Assembly: GCA_030549495.1 (NCBI GenBank)
Contig: JAUIRK010000113.1
Span: forward strand, 1 to 64,000
Length of the DNA: 64,000 bases
Direction of reading: 5' to 3'
Origin: Nectonema munidae
Lineage: Eukaryota; Nematomorpha; Nectonematoida; Nectonematidae
Shown one piece after another: positions 48,801 through 59,760 of the stretch. How positions within the stretch are numbered: position 1 is the stretch's first letter; every line of letters begins with the position of its first letter. The position numbers and the translations under genes are program-made. Below the pieces are notes generated by a model. It saw only the letters and a list, made by a program, of their open reading frames with translations. It ran no database searches and had not been told where the DNA came from.

Positions 48801-51800
48801 ATGCAATACCATGCTGAAGAAAACGTTTGAAACTTTGGGTATTCCCAAATTCTACTCAAGTCTTGATGGAAGCCAGTTTCCAAAGCTGATTCATTTGGTC
48901 AAAAAAATAGTTTGTATGTTTGGGAGTACATTTAAATGCGAGAAATTTTTTTCACTGATGAAGCTTAATAAAAATTATTTGCGCACAAGACTGACCGATG
49001 AAAACTTAAAATCTTCTCTACGGATGGCTGCATCAAATAAAATCAAACCACAAATTGACGTTTTGGCAAAAGACAAAAGATGTCAAAGAAGCTCTTAATG
49101 ATACAAGTGAACTGTAAATAGATTACAAGTATTAATTCACTTAATATAAAATAGCGTATTGACACATTAATCCCAATGTTTTCATTTGAAAAATTTGAAT
49201 TTGAATTATTTTTAAAAGTGAGAGACAGCTTTTATAAATAAAAATAACTCTTTAAATTAACTACTCATTTTATGTTTAATTTTCATAAAAATTGTGATAA
49301 TCAGTAATCAGGATAAAAAAGTTTCTGATAAATATTTTATAAAAAAATTATTGTTATTTTTTTAAATAGGTGCGGCCCGACCGTGTCCAATAACTTTTCT
49401 AAATGGCCCGCTGCTTGTTTTAGTTGGACATCCCTGCCATATAGTATAAGAGAGCGTCCCTGTCTCATACAGCTCATCATCTCTTCATCACAGCATTATT
49501 CATAGACACGTTACATCGCACTATATGTGTATCATGTAGATATACTGGTATTATGGAGGCAGGCATAGACTGTATTTGCTACAATGCACGTATAGTGCGA
49601 TACTCAAACTATAATCGCATTCAAGAAAAGATTGACATATGAAAGCATTATATCATTGAACAACTTCTTTCCAATTAAAATTGCTTTTCATCAATGCACG
49701 GATAGTGCAACATTACCCAAACACTTTTGATAAATGCACTAATAAAAACAATTTAATGTAACTAACATATAAAAAAGATTAATGCACAGGACAATTCAAG
49801 AATGATCATTGTCCGTTATTTATAAATATCAGTAATATAATCTTCAATGAATATTAATTTGGCATATAATATTTTGGAATTTAAATCTTTACATATGATA
49901 GTTGCAACAAAGTGTTTAATATTAACTCTTAAATCTATGGTTTTTATTTATTATATTAAACATCCAGTCCCTTTTATTAAAATACACCAGTTTTGTTGTC
50001 TTTTGAATGATCTAAAGTACATTAATGTTTTACAAGAAAATTGGATAACGAATAATCTAAATTTATTTTTGAAAAGTATTCATTTGTTTCATCGCCATCA
50101 ATAACAACAAAACATAGGGATTTATGCTTCCTGATTCATAGAAGTTTTTATTTATTTATTCAAAAAAAAAAGACTATATTTTTGTTCGTATACACGAACA
50201 AAATTAAAATACCAAAAAATTGCAATTAAAAAAATGATAAAATGAGAAAAGTTGGCAAAAATAAATAGTTGCAAAACATTTGGAAAAACTAAATAAGTAT
50301 TCTTTTAAAAAAACTTTTTAATCGCTAAAATTTTTCAATTTTGTTGAAAGAAATTAAGTATCTGGAAAAGAATAGACTCAATTAATAAATGTATGGCAGG
50401 CAATGAATTAAATTCTTTTCTTAGTAATTGAAGTAGCTTAAACTAGTCGCCTAAAGTCACCTTCTTTGTCATGAAATTTCAAAAGAAAATGTTTGTAAAG
50501 CTTTACTGCATTTGATTAAGAGTAATGAAAGTGAGTATTGTCTTGAAGTAAATCCATAACTCAATAAAATTGAAAAGTCTTTGTCTTAACATGAAAATAA
50601 GCCTACTGTTAAACCTACTTCAAATACAATTCCAGTTTCTTTTAATAAAATCTCATATGCCTCTGTTGCTACTTTGGTAAACTCAGAAAATCGCTAACCA
50701 AAAACAAAAAGTTTTGATCCTACTTTAACTTGTGTTATTTTTTATGTTTTTGTAAGACCAAGAAAATAAAATGTGGAATAATTTGCCAATGACTCGCTTC
50801 AATCATCAATAAATCGTTTTTGTATATATAAATTTTAAACTCTCCTTTTATCCGAATTCTTTCAAATTTTAATGCTATTTAAAAAAGTTGATTTCCGATA
50901 ATAAAATTTTTTATCAGCCTTCTTATCGCCTACCGACATTCAAGCAAATTGATAACTCTTTATGCTTAGATGAAATTACATCAATTATTACTTCTCAAAA
51001 TAGTCTTTTAAATGGTGACATTATCAAAATATTCACAATCAAAAATAAAAGCAAGAGCTTGGCATCCGCTTCAAATCATTCGTTATCAAGTCTCATTTTA
51101 TAATAAATATATTTTTTTAATTTTCGAACTCATGAAATTGTTATCTTTATATATTAGTGTGTGTTTTAAGTGTAACAAATATGAACATTTTGCTAAAGAA
51201 CGTAAATCTACACCTTGTTGTAGGTTTTGTTCCTTTTCTCATGAGTCTGTCAAATGTAATGTAAAAGATTGACTCACTTATTTTTGCAAAAGATGTACTT
51301 TTAATAAGTATAACTCTAATCACTCAGCTAATTCTTCTTTTTTTTTAAACTTAAGAGAAATTTTAAATTCAGAATCACTTACACATGTTCTGAACAAGGA
51401 TGTATCAACTTATGATAAATAAAAACCAAAATTTAACTAATTTTCCATTTTTCTATGATCTATTCGTAGACCACTTTTTTCATAGGGAACTAGTTTCTTC
51501 TTATGAACTTAACAATGTTTATTCAAAAAATAACTTTCTTAAAATTTCCATTGAATATTCTAAGCTTTTCAGCTTTTTTGAGTTTCTTCAATTGTTATTG
51601 AAATCTCTGTTTTCCACTTAACTTTATTGCTTTATCAAAAATTTGGCAACCTGAATCTCTCAATTATTCTTTTGATGGATATGATTATGTATTTCATAAA
51701 AGATCTAAACGAGGTGGAAGGATTGCATTCTATTTAAAGTCAGCACTTTTTCTTCTTATACCATCACCAATAATACTTGCGATATGTTGATGTGTAAATT

Positions 51801-54800
51801 TCTAATTGGTTCTAAATCCTTTAAAAAGTATATGTTGTTTATCAACCTTCTTCTTCTAATATCAATAATTTTTTTCTCTTATTTCATCGATTATTTCACT
51901 AGTGAAGATCTTTCTTTCGATTCAGCAATTTTCTGAGATTTAAATATTAACTTACTATCCTGAGACAATTCTCATGCTTCTTTTGATTTTTAAAATTTTT
52001 AATCAAACGGTTTTTTTCTACAATTAGTAAATACTCTCGTTCGTCAAAGACTTTTATAGATAATATTTTTTTAACTCTCATAGATCAATCAAATCATTTA
52101 ACCTATATGTTGATTTATCTGATCAATCGATAAACATTTTAGACCTTGATCATTTTTTCAATAATACTACTTCCTTAAAAAAAAATTTTGTACAATAAGC
52201 GATTTTTTTCTACTACTAACTATAGATGTTTTTTTTTTGAAAATCTCAGTTCTATTAATTTTTTCATGTTTTTCTTTTGATAATCCTTATCGCACATTTT
52301 CCTTTTTTTATTTATCTTTAAAAATTTCTTGCTTTCCCTAAAAAAAAAGACTCTTCTAATAATCCTTGCTTTTCTGATATACTGAAAAGTTTTATAAAAA
52401 ATAAAGTGAGTTTATAGGAATTAACCTCGTGATCCTTCTGTTCCAAACTTAAACATTTATAAATAATAAGTGAAATCTTATAAACAGGAAATAAAAGCTG
52501 CTAAACCTTATTACTTTTCTCAACTATCAAAAACCCAAAAAAGATGTTAGGAAACTTTAAACAATATTCTTTGTTTCCGTTCAACATCTAAACTGTCTAT
52601 TAATCCAAATGATTTTGCTAATTCTATTTTTTCTCTTTCCAATACGAGAACAGTTGAATGTTATGATTTTATAGACTGAGTAGTTCATTTGAATCTTTCC
52701 TCTTTTTTTATTGGCGAGCTGAAACCTGTGATCTTGAATTCTCAATTTTTTCTCTCAAAAATATTAAATCTTCTGGACATTATGAGATCAATTTAAAATC
52801 TGTTTATTTGCATTTATTTAATCTATCTTTTTATACTGTAGCTTTTCCTCAGATACTCAAAATTGGCAAAGTCATTTCCATTCCCTAAAAATAAAACACC
52901 ACTTTTACTTAATAATTTTAGGCCTATACCAATCTTATTTAATTTCTCTAAAATTTTTAAAGAAAGATACTAAATAAAATTCTATTTTTTTTCACAGAAA
53001 TTCATTTTGATGAGTACCAGTCAATTTCCTTTTTTTATCTGGATAATCTACCGAAAATGCTCTTTGTCATTTCTTGTTTGACACTTTATCATCTTTTATA
53101 GCTCAAATTTTTCTGTCTCTTTTTTTCTTGACTTCACTAAGTCTTTTGACACTATCAAGCATGGTGTCCTGATTCCTGGCTTTAAATCTGGCTTTTTTTT
53201 ATCTTGGTTAACTAGTTTTTTTATCTAATATCAAATTCTACGTTTTTTTACAATAACTCAACATCTACAGTACAAACTTCTTTAGCTGGGGTTCTGCAAA
53301 GCTCAATTTTTGCACAGTTTTTTTCTCTTGTACATTAATGACTCTTCATTATTTTTAACAAAATTTTGCAATAACCATGTCACGCTAATTTTTTAAAACG
53401 GATAATCGGAGTAATGAAGCTCAGCATATAAATTTTTTTCTTAAAAATTTATTTATGGAGAAAAATGAATTAACTAAAGATTAATTATTCAAACTACAAA
53501 TATATGTTTCTCTTATATTTATAATATTTCAATTGCTAGAGTTAAACATTTTAAATATGTTGGTGTGACCCTCTCCTAAAATTTATCATGGACCCTTCAT
53601 ATTAAATCTGTAATTTTGAAATTTTCTTCACTTTCAGCCCTTTTCTTTAAAATTCGCCGATTTCTTTCAATTAGATCGAAGAGTATTCTTTATCTTGCTC
53701 ACAATTTTCTTACATTAGATACGCAAACTTATTTCGGGGTTACTTTAATTTTACTCTTTTGAATGGAATTAACAGAATTCAGCTCAAGTTCTTCAAATTC
53801 ATTGACTCCAATTTTAACTTTAACTTTACATTTGATCTTAGTGTTCATCAAACTCATTTACTTCTGATGATCCTTTCAATAAATTTTTTATCAAAAATAA
53901 AGAATTACATCCATACAATACAAGAATACATTCTAAATTTCATTATCAATTTTCTCTCATAGAATCTCAAATCTAACAAAATATGAACTGACAGGTTTGA
54001 GATGAACCCTCATAGCATAGAGGTTGAAGATGATAAATAAAATTTTCTACCCGCGTTCAACCGTACAGGTTATGAGAATATATCATTACATAACAGAAGA
54101 GAATTTCCTAAAACTCTTCATACACAAAAAATATTTCTTCCAATATATTGTAAGAATATTTTTCGATTCCTTGAATTTTATTTTGATTATTTGAGAATTA
54201 TAGAAAAAATTGCAAAATTATAGGCAACAATTTTGTAACATCGTATGAGGTATACCAAATCTTACATCTAACAAAATATGAACAGAAAGTTTAATATTTT
54301 TTGATTTTTTAAAGAATATTTTTCGATTCTTTGATTACAGAATTTTGTTTTGATTGTTTTACAAATATATTATTTAATATCGTGCAAAATGCAAAAATAT
54401 AACTAATAACTTTTGTAAGATTGGATTAGGTATATCAAATCTTACATCTAGCAAATATGAACAAAAAGTTGAATATTTTTCGATTCTTTGATTACAGAAT
54501 TTAATTTTGATTATTTGACAAATATATTATTTAAAATCGCTTTTTTGATTATTTTTCAAATATATTATTTAATATCGTGCAAATTGCAAATCTAGACATG
54601 TTGAAAATTTACATTGCACGGGTGTGCTAAGTTATTAACCATGACTTTCAAAAATACAATATATATAAAAAAAATTGAACCAAAATATTTATGGTAAAAT
54701 AAAATTATTATTGTTATTCAGAATAATAAGAGGAATCTAAAAATGTATAATACTTATATATTTGTTGAATTATGTGAAGTCATAATTTTTAGCCTGTTTG

Positions 54801-57800
54801 AAATTGTCTGAAAAATCAAAAATTTTAAAATTGGAAAAAATTAAAAATTACAAAAATATAAGTAATAACTTATGTAACACTTCACGAAGGAGATATATTA
54901 AATCTTACATCTAGCAAAATATAAACTGACAAATACTTGCATATTTGTTGAATGAAGTCATAATTTTGAGCCCGTTTGAAGGCCCTAAAAATCAAAAATT
55001 TAAAAATTAAAAAAAAAAATTTAAAAGCTTATTCTGATAGAGATTGATATGCTGATTCCAAATATGTAATTTGTTTGAAATGAATAAAATGACTTCTATA
55101 TATTTTGCGGTCAAAGTTAGAATTTTTGTCATTTTATCAAGTTAAGAGGCAAAAAAATAATTAAAAAAAATTCAACCTAAAATATTTATACATTTTCTTA
55201 ATCAGTATAAAATTTCCTGTAAAATGAGATATTAAAATTGAAAATTGGATAAGTTTAAAATTTTTTGAAAAATTCAAAAAAAATTCCAAATTTTTTCAAC
55301 GTATTATGTATTCGGTATATTTTATGAATGTGGTAAAAAAAGTGAAAAAAATGCAATTATTCATTTTACACGCTAAAATATAATGAAAAAATAATAGCAA
55401 AATTGTGCATATTGTTCAAAGGCTTATAAAAAATATTTGAAATTTTTCCAAAAACTAAATGACCTGCAAAAAGCGTATAAAAGGATGCTCTTAAGATAGG
55501 CATGGTTTATAATGTATTAAAAAAATTCTCGCATAAAGTTTTCTTTCAAAATAAAAATTTGTAAATTTTTACAGAAATTTTTTAAAAATTTGTAAAATCA
55601 AAAAAAATATATCAAAAGTAAATATATATCAAAATTTTAAAATATTAAAATAAAATGTAAACGATTTTGAATAAGTTAATGTAAAAATTAGAAAAAAATC
55701 ATTTTATTTTAATTAAAAATTAATCTTAAATAATTAAAATTAACTTAAATTAATTAAAAAATTAAGTTTTTTTGTAAAAAACTGTCAAAGGGATATAAAT
55801 AATCCATCGAGATGACATGTTGGCACAATGCTTTTTCATGAGAAAAATAAATATATGTGTGAATATAAAATATCAATTTGATGCAGGCTGGGTCAAAATG
55901 ATATCTATTAGAAAAAAGCGCGAACTTACATTTTCGGGCATTCAAATATCCTTTATTGGAAATAGTCCAAAATTGTAATTGTGGAAGATGATGATTAATT
56001 TTGTTAATGGAGTTATCAAAAGAGTGATAAGAAAGCTTATGAGTGATTAGTATATCATCTGCATATAATAAGCATTTTGCGTCAGATACCTCAATGACTA
56101 TAGCATTAATAAAAAGTAGAAATAGCACACGCCCAAGTATATGTGGGATGCAAATGTAAACAAAAATAGTGTGGGAGGAATACCGAATCCCATGGGAAAA
56201 GATGATAATAAACTATGTTTGTTTATAAAGTCACAAACTTTATTTAATATTATTTTCTCAACGATTTTGACAAAATTGGAAGTCATGGAAACATGTCGAA
56301 AAGAGTCGCTTTTATCAATTCTATTTATAGGTGCTGGAATTGGAAGTACTTTAGTTAATTTTAAAATCTCTGGAAAAATTCAACATTTAATTGAACTATT
56401 GAGAATGGGCAAGTGAGCTTCAGTGATATAAAAAATGTTCTTAGAAATGGTATTCATATTGATTTCATCTGGACATTGACAATTCTATCTATAGATACAG
56501 AAAGAGGCAGTAAACATAATGAAGGACAAATACAAAGACAAATGAGTTCAAATTTATTAAATGACACAGAATCATCTATACCATGAAAAAAAGTCTGGTA
56601 GATTTACCAAAACCTAACTGTGTCTGTGGCTTCTGAATTAGTTCGTAAACACTAGCTTTTGCAATTAGGCAAAATACCAAAGGGCTAGTAAAAATACATT
56701 TTTGTAGTTAAATTACCAGGCTAGTTGATTTGTTTAATTTACTATATATTAAGAAGATATATCCTCCACTTTTATAGGGCGTGCTTTGCAAAAAAAAAGC
56801 TACAAAACAAAAAATTTTAAATTTTGCATAGATAGGTTACTATAGTTTGTATATTGCATATCTCCAAATTTGTTCGAAAATTTTTTTTAGTTTTCGAATT
56901 ATTAACTTCAAATTAAAATATAACTCATCAATATATAGCCAATGGATCTAAAGGCGCAAAAAGTGCTGATGATTCATGGAATTTTGTATTATAAACCTGA
57001 TGAGTTAAATCTTTAATTTTACGTCGAAAACTAAAAAAAATTTTCGAACAAATTTGGAAATATTTAATATACATAATTATAGTAACCTATTTATACAAAA
57101 TTTGAAAAAATTAGGTTTGTAGTTTTACTGTAAATCACCTCCTATAAAAGTGGTGGGTATATCGTCCTATGTACATATTGTTGTTAATATTCATATATCA
57201 CTTTTTTTCGTTAAATCTAAAGTTTAATATCTTTTTCAAAAGTTAACTTTTTTGAAATCTTGATATAAATTTCCATTTTTATATCTTAACTGATATACGC
57301 ACTTTGTCGAAAAAAAGTTATAAGCGCTCAATTTTTTTTACAAAAAGATATCTATATTAGGCTCTGGCTTCTTCAGCATATAAAATGCCTCCGAAGCAGA
57401 AAAATTTGTTTTATTCAAGAACAATCCTTAATCTCCAACTTAAAATCAAAATGTAAAAAATTAATGAAAAACAGCATATATTTATTGAAAAGGTATGATT
57501 CTTTACAAAAGTTGAATCCTTCTTGACTTTTTTGAAAAGATTTTGATCCATTCATCAACCTCTTCTAATTAGGAAAGCAGAATAAGATCTTTGGCTTCTT
57601 AGGACTCTTTTTAGGCATGATGATTTTATTTTTGCTCAAATCTGAAGAAAAGGATTGATGAATTTTTAAGATATTTGAAAAGTAAAATATAATTTTCAAG
57701 TTTTAATACTTGATATTACCTGCTGTTCATTTCTTCAATAGTTATATCAATAACCTCATTGAAGAGATAAGGTATTCATCATCAACATCATCATTGCTTT

Positions 57801-57960
57801 GTCCCATATAAGGCATTAAAATACTTTCCTGATATTTTGCGAGAGTTTTTTTCCACGTTCTCTTCGATACCCGCCCTTCATTTGTTCCATATTTTTCACA
57901 AAATTTCATTAAATCATCAAAAAAATTCTTTTCATTTCTCAGAAGTTTCAATTCATCCAT
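42862..57960 (-). CDS. Candidate unrecognised host gene, 3 exons, 213 aa
   Basis: Three exons join in frame: 57755-57960 (ATG, 68 codons + AG, donor gttatt), 43838-44192 (acceptor actag, 118 codons, donor gtaatg), 42862-42942 (acceptor attcag, 26 codons + TAA). Total 642 bases. Sequence landmarks: MDELKLLRNEKNFFDDLMKF, KYGTNEGRVSKRTWKKTL, DDVDDEYLISSM; DAFLERPDMMSVALICTVYD, RRGKAWSTQ, SSTKEDANLDPDLWLGKVDK; LYHQEALLNLIRSIVSKLF. No signal peptide or known motif. The first intron would be 13.5 kb and full of transposons. The link between exons 1 and 2 rests only on phase, and exon 1 could instead splice to 57626-57641 (ending RFEQK). I do not recognise the protein. Confidence 0.4.
43085..43200. 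mobile_element. hAT-like element end
   Basis: ggtggacaaactacggccct resembles the common hAT terminus GGTGGGCAAACTACGGCCC. No transposase or partner end identified. Confidence 0.35.
43512..43662. repeat. Foldback repeat, about 150 bp
   Basis: Left arm attttaagggataaaggtat, then cctaacccgtttcggcaaga, and gactgcctt. It pairs with the right arm aaggcagtctcttagcgaaa, then ctagataggatacctttatc. A weaker inverted match extends about 20 bases further out on each side. Confidence 0.75.
43838..44192 (-). CDS. Candidate exon, 118 codons, unrecognised
   Basis: Fully open between cactag and GAG/gtaatg. Composition is protein-like: KDKAKSRRDAFLERPDMMSV, then CTVYDKRRGKAWSTQNLKLI, an acidic stretch and DPDLWLGKVDKTKTELVE. 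Phase 2 in, phase 0 out. It directly abuts the LINE that starts near 44195. Confidence 0.45.
44195..45930 (+). mobile_element. Decayed APE-type LINE, interrupted by another element
   Basis: Endonuclease start MKVGTLNVETITGQGRELTD and LRVFCVQDL (44257-44360). After the insert at 44417-45184 it resumes with TVISTYVPQSGC (about 45185-45220), then KVAFWNKMRVELGEIYKEEI, GERVIEYALAFHLAD and a Lys-rich tail to 45930. Only the 5' endonuclease half is present; no RT domain follows. Same broad type as the LINE at 13492. Confidence 0.75.
44417..45184. mobile_element. GACTCC-rich hAT-like element inside the LINE
   Basis: Begins cagggttggaaaaata with gacttcgactcc and ends with cggagtcggagtagc, cgactccaactcc and cacaacact. 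CAGnGTTG/CAACACT ends and flanks tgtgttat versus actgtaat hint at an old hAT insertion with a diverged 8-bp duplication. Non-coding. A partial inverted copy is at 28170-28480. Confidence 0.6.
46061..46292. mobile_element. Short hAT-type non-autonomous element
   Basis: Ends ggaggggtggggcgaaaaag and gtccccaaaaattttgatgt gagcccctgc are roughly inverted. The interior tcttctgagtagattctcga matches 40585-40610 in the hAT relic (tcttttgagtagattttcga), so the two are related. Confidence 0.5.
46300..47760. other. A/T-rich, no gene recognised
   Basis: Extremely A/T-rich. A broken plus-strand frame at about 47290-47640 (RVIYLQENLKYCKIVNRKFT) is Lys/Asn-rich and unassigned. Confidence 0.4.
48253..49436 (+). 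mobile_element. Internally deleted hAT element, 1184 bp
   Basis: TIRs CAGGGGTGTCCAACACG and ...TTGGACATCCCTG; target duplication ccatatag at 48245-48252 and 49437-49444. Carries one uninterrupted frame for the C-terminal part of a transposase. Subterminal cggccc/gcggcccg boxes are typical of hAT. Confidence 0.95.
48409..49098 (+). CDS. hAT transposase C-terminal region (229 aa, N-truncated)
   Basis: Resembles GTF2IRD2/ZBED-type hAT transposases: LLANIGNISKYLNILNLKLQ (about 8-27), FPFLKSLSVI, CVDYIDVLLNEFDRRFKDLK (about 80-100), QMEIVYLQCN, FPKLIHLVKKIVCMFGSTF, then the hAT dimerisation motif CEKFFSLMKLNKNYLRTRLT (about 190-210). The BED finger and most of the catalytic region are missing, so it cannot transpose by itself. 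The ATG at 48409 follows A/T-rich DNA with no promoter seen. The intact frame suggests a recent insertion or retention. Confidence 0.75.
   Translation: MIFKISLELLANIGNISKYLNILNLKLQGETSMIVEMNDNVTAFKIKLKIWRKDLEMKNLEHFPFLKSLSVINEEALSECVDYIDVLLNEFDRRFKDLKSLKSEFELFVDPFNFDVNQLNENIQMEIVYLQCNTMLKKTFETLGIPKFYSSLDGSQFPKLIHLVKKIVCMFGSTFKCEKFFSLMKLNKNYLRTRLTDENLKSSLRMAASNKIKPQIDVLAKDKRCQRSS
49726..50460. other. A/T-rich, no gene recognised
   Basis: Low-complexity sequence. The open frame at 49847-50104 has no recognisable motif. Confidence 0.45.
50460..53990 (+). mobile_element. Decayed LINE (jockey/I/CR1-like) with ORF1 zinc knuckles
   Basis: ORF1 part: QPSYRLPTFKQIDNSLCLDE (50910-50980), then Cys knuckles CFKCNKYEHFAKE and CCRFCSFSHESVKC (51165-51260). 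ORF2: endonuclease YDYVFHKRSKRGGRIAFYLK (51680-51740), RT entry NNFRPIPILFNFSKIF (52910-52965), FLDFTKSFDTIKHGVLIPG (53125-53185), a GVLQSSIFAQFFSLVH remnant of GVPQGSVLGP, and the tail FKYVGVTLS, FFKIRRFLSIRSKSILY (53550-53700). Stops throughout. The 3' end near 53990 leads into cataggttgaagatgataaataaa-type UTR. A/T mutational drift is heavy. Confidence 0.75.
53965..54930. repeat. Irregular tandem repeat, about 180 bp
   Basis: The phrase tcttacatctaacaaaatatg recurs at 54260, 54440 (spacing 180) and 54902, with a weaker copy at 53970. Each is followed by an A/T-rich unit containing cgattctttgattacagaat and tatattatttaatatcg. Confidence 0.6.
54931..55750. other. A/T-rich, no gene
   Basis: Low-complexity sequence with no open frame worth reporting. 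Confidence 0.6.
55754..56640 (-). mobile_element. LINE reverse transcriptase fragment (jockey/CR1-like)
   Basis: Reading on the minus strand: PDEINMNTISKNIFYITEAH (about 56480-56420), FPEILKLTKVLPIPAPI, FVKIVEKIILNKVCDFINKH (56270-56210), FLLFINAIVIEVSDAKCL and the catalytic box LYADDILI (about 56060), then FWTISNKGYLNARKCKFALF. It covers RT motifs 1-5 with a few breaks and an internal deletion before FLLFINAI. Opposite orientation to the LINE at 50460. Confidence 0.75.
56751..57168. mobile_element. Inverted-repeat element, about 415 bp
   Basis: Ends gatatatcctccacttttat and ataaaagtggtgggtatatc are inverted repeats, and internal parts also pair (caaatttgttcgaaaatttt against aaaattttcgaacaaatttg). 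Non-coding MITE-like element; target duplication not resolved. Confidence 0.65.
57169..57625. other. A/T-rich, no gene
   Basis: Nothing recognised apart from the alternative short 3' exon (57626-57641) described with the candidate gene. Confidence 0.5.
57755..57960 (-). CDS. Candidate first coding exon, unrecognised
   Basis: Starts at an ATG seven bases after acttatcag, so a 5' untranslated exon is possible. Highly charged, predicted helical: MDELKLLRNEKNFFDDLMKF, then TWKKTLAKYQESILMPYMGQ. It ends in a gttatt donor at phase 2. Confidence 0.4.
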
Positions 57961-58434
57961 AATGGAACTGATAAGTGTTAGGGTTGTGTGGGTATCACTA
58001 GTGTAAGATTTAAAAAGAAAAAGATGAAAATAGTTTCATAGTCTAATAAAATTTAAATCAATTTACCTGTGCGCACGTGTTGATAGGAAGTATAGTTTTA
58101 AGAGGAACTTTTTCTTTTTTATTTGCAATATTTCAAAGACGTCTAAAAGTTGGCCGCTGTGGTCAATGATCGAGTTTATGGAATCAAAATGACCCGTGCA
58201 TCTTTGGTCGATAATTATTTTGATTTCCTCCATCATCAATCTTTATAACATTAGGTTTTTAAATGAAATTATAGATAAGTTTACAAACAGTGAGGCATCT
58301 CGAGACTTCACTTACAGAATTCAAGGCATTTATCATTACCAAATGGTTCAGACAGTGCAAAAAAGCACATCTCTCCTAAAGCTACAGAAATCTTTTTTTG
58401 GACAAGACAATAGATTCCTTAGATTCGTTTAAAT

Positions 58435-59760
58435 TAGTGCTTGCCAACCTTTTTTTAGACGAGCCCAATTATATTTCTCAAAATATGATCGCGACCCCAC
58501 TAATTTAGTTGCTTATATTTTATTAAAACTATATATGATAAGCTCGCTGTAAATGCATGGGACGACAATTGTAATGAATATATCTGTAAGAGAGGTACTT
58601 TAAGGGGTTCTAGGCGAAAAGTGACCAAAAGAGAAAAGTGACCACTATCTTGCTATGCACTTAAGGCAATTTCACAAGTCAATTACGAAGCAATGATAGC
58701 TCTTTCTATCTGGGCACTTTTGTCTTCTGGATACTATTCTCCGGTTACCCTTTAATGTTGTGAAAAGAAAATTAACATTATTACATTTTATTATATTCAC
58801 TGCATTATGAATTTTAAAACTTGACATGTATTAAAACAACCACTTCCCGATTAATTTTAATTGGAGCCTTGGACTTGAATCATGTTGCTAAGTTTTTCTA
58901 TTCGTGATTCAGTCTTGAAAAGTGCTACCTTCAAATCATGTTTCGGTTCCAGCCAAAGCTTAACCCTTAACTTTCAGTTTTGGTGGCATTCAGAGCTGCA
59001 AATCGTGATTCACACAAATAGGTAGTAGCGAAAGAAAACACTTTCACAGTCTCGAATACAAGCACTGATTTCTTTTTCTCACAGCATTTCAGAACACACT
59101 TATAGCTTGCCACTGAAAGTTAAAACAAAGAGTTTCCTCACGCTGAACCTCTATAAGCTCCTCTTGAAAATTTTGGATAGAAGACTCTTCTTCTGAAAGA
59201 TTCTGGGCTTGGATATCGAAGGGTCATCGAAAACATTTGTATTTCTCATGCAGCTCTCCACCCGAAATCTAACTATCAAACTCCTCAGTCTATTTTTCAA
59301 GGTGCCCAACAGTGACACTTTGTATCACCAGAAGTGAGGCGTCTTTTTCATCTTTCAGGAAAAGTTTCAAAAGTGGAAATGACGCAGTTTTTGCTAGTCC
59401 AATCTTTCCTTTTCACAGCATCAGCTTTGCTTTGAAAGCCTTGAACTAAAAGAAGTTACAGTCTCATCTTTTCCTTGCATGGACATATTCAGAAAATTCA
59501 GCTCAAAAAATATGTCTGTCAGATATGCCAGTTTAAGCAACCACTTTGGTTCTGTAAGCCTTGATGTCACTACACGTTTCTTCCCGTTTAGGAAGATTTC
59601 AACCTCTGCACGCATGTAAAGCACCCTCTGAAGCACTTTTCCTCTTGAAAGCCTCCTGACAGAAGAGAAGTAAATCAGATGTTCATATTCGTATCCCATA
59701 GCAGAGCACTGTTGACTAAATAGCCTTGAATTCAATGCTGATCATTTAATAAATCGTAGC
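58435..59760 (-). pseudogene. hAT transposase relic (ZBED5 type)
   Basis: Minus-strand frames: NSRLFSQQCSAMGYEYEHLI, YFSSVRRLSRGKVLQRVLYM, WLLKLAYLTDIFFELNFLNM and SMQGKDETVTSFSSRL (59735-59430), then GKIGLAKTASFPLLKLFLKD and VTVGHLEK (59420-59300). This is the ZBED5-like order HTEVRWLSKG, LAYLADIFEHLN, MQGKE. The left end tagtgcttgccaaccttttt with gcgacccc near 58495 is a hAT-type terminus. Several breaks; the other end was not found. Confidence 0.75.

Larger units (their letters stand above)
47764..49717. mobile_element. Long-TIR foldback element with nested hAT
   Basis: Flanked by the 8-bp duplication caaacact (47756-47763, 49718-49725). Terminal inverted repeats of roughly 210-250 bases start GGTAATGTTGCACTATCCG and run to about 48005 and from about 49470. 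Without the hAT insert and its duplication the element is about 760 bases and non-coding. An 8-bp duplication fits hAT or P types, but GGTAATG is not a standard hAT end, so the superfamily is open. Confidence 0.9.
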
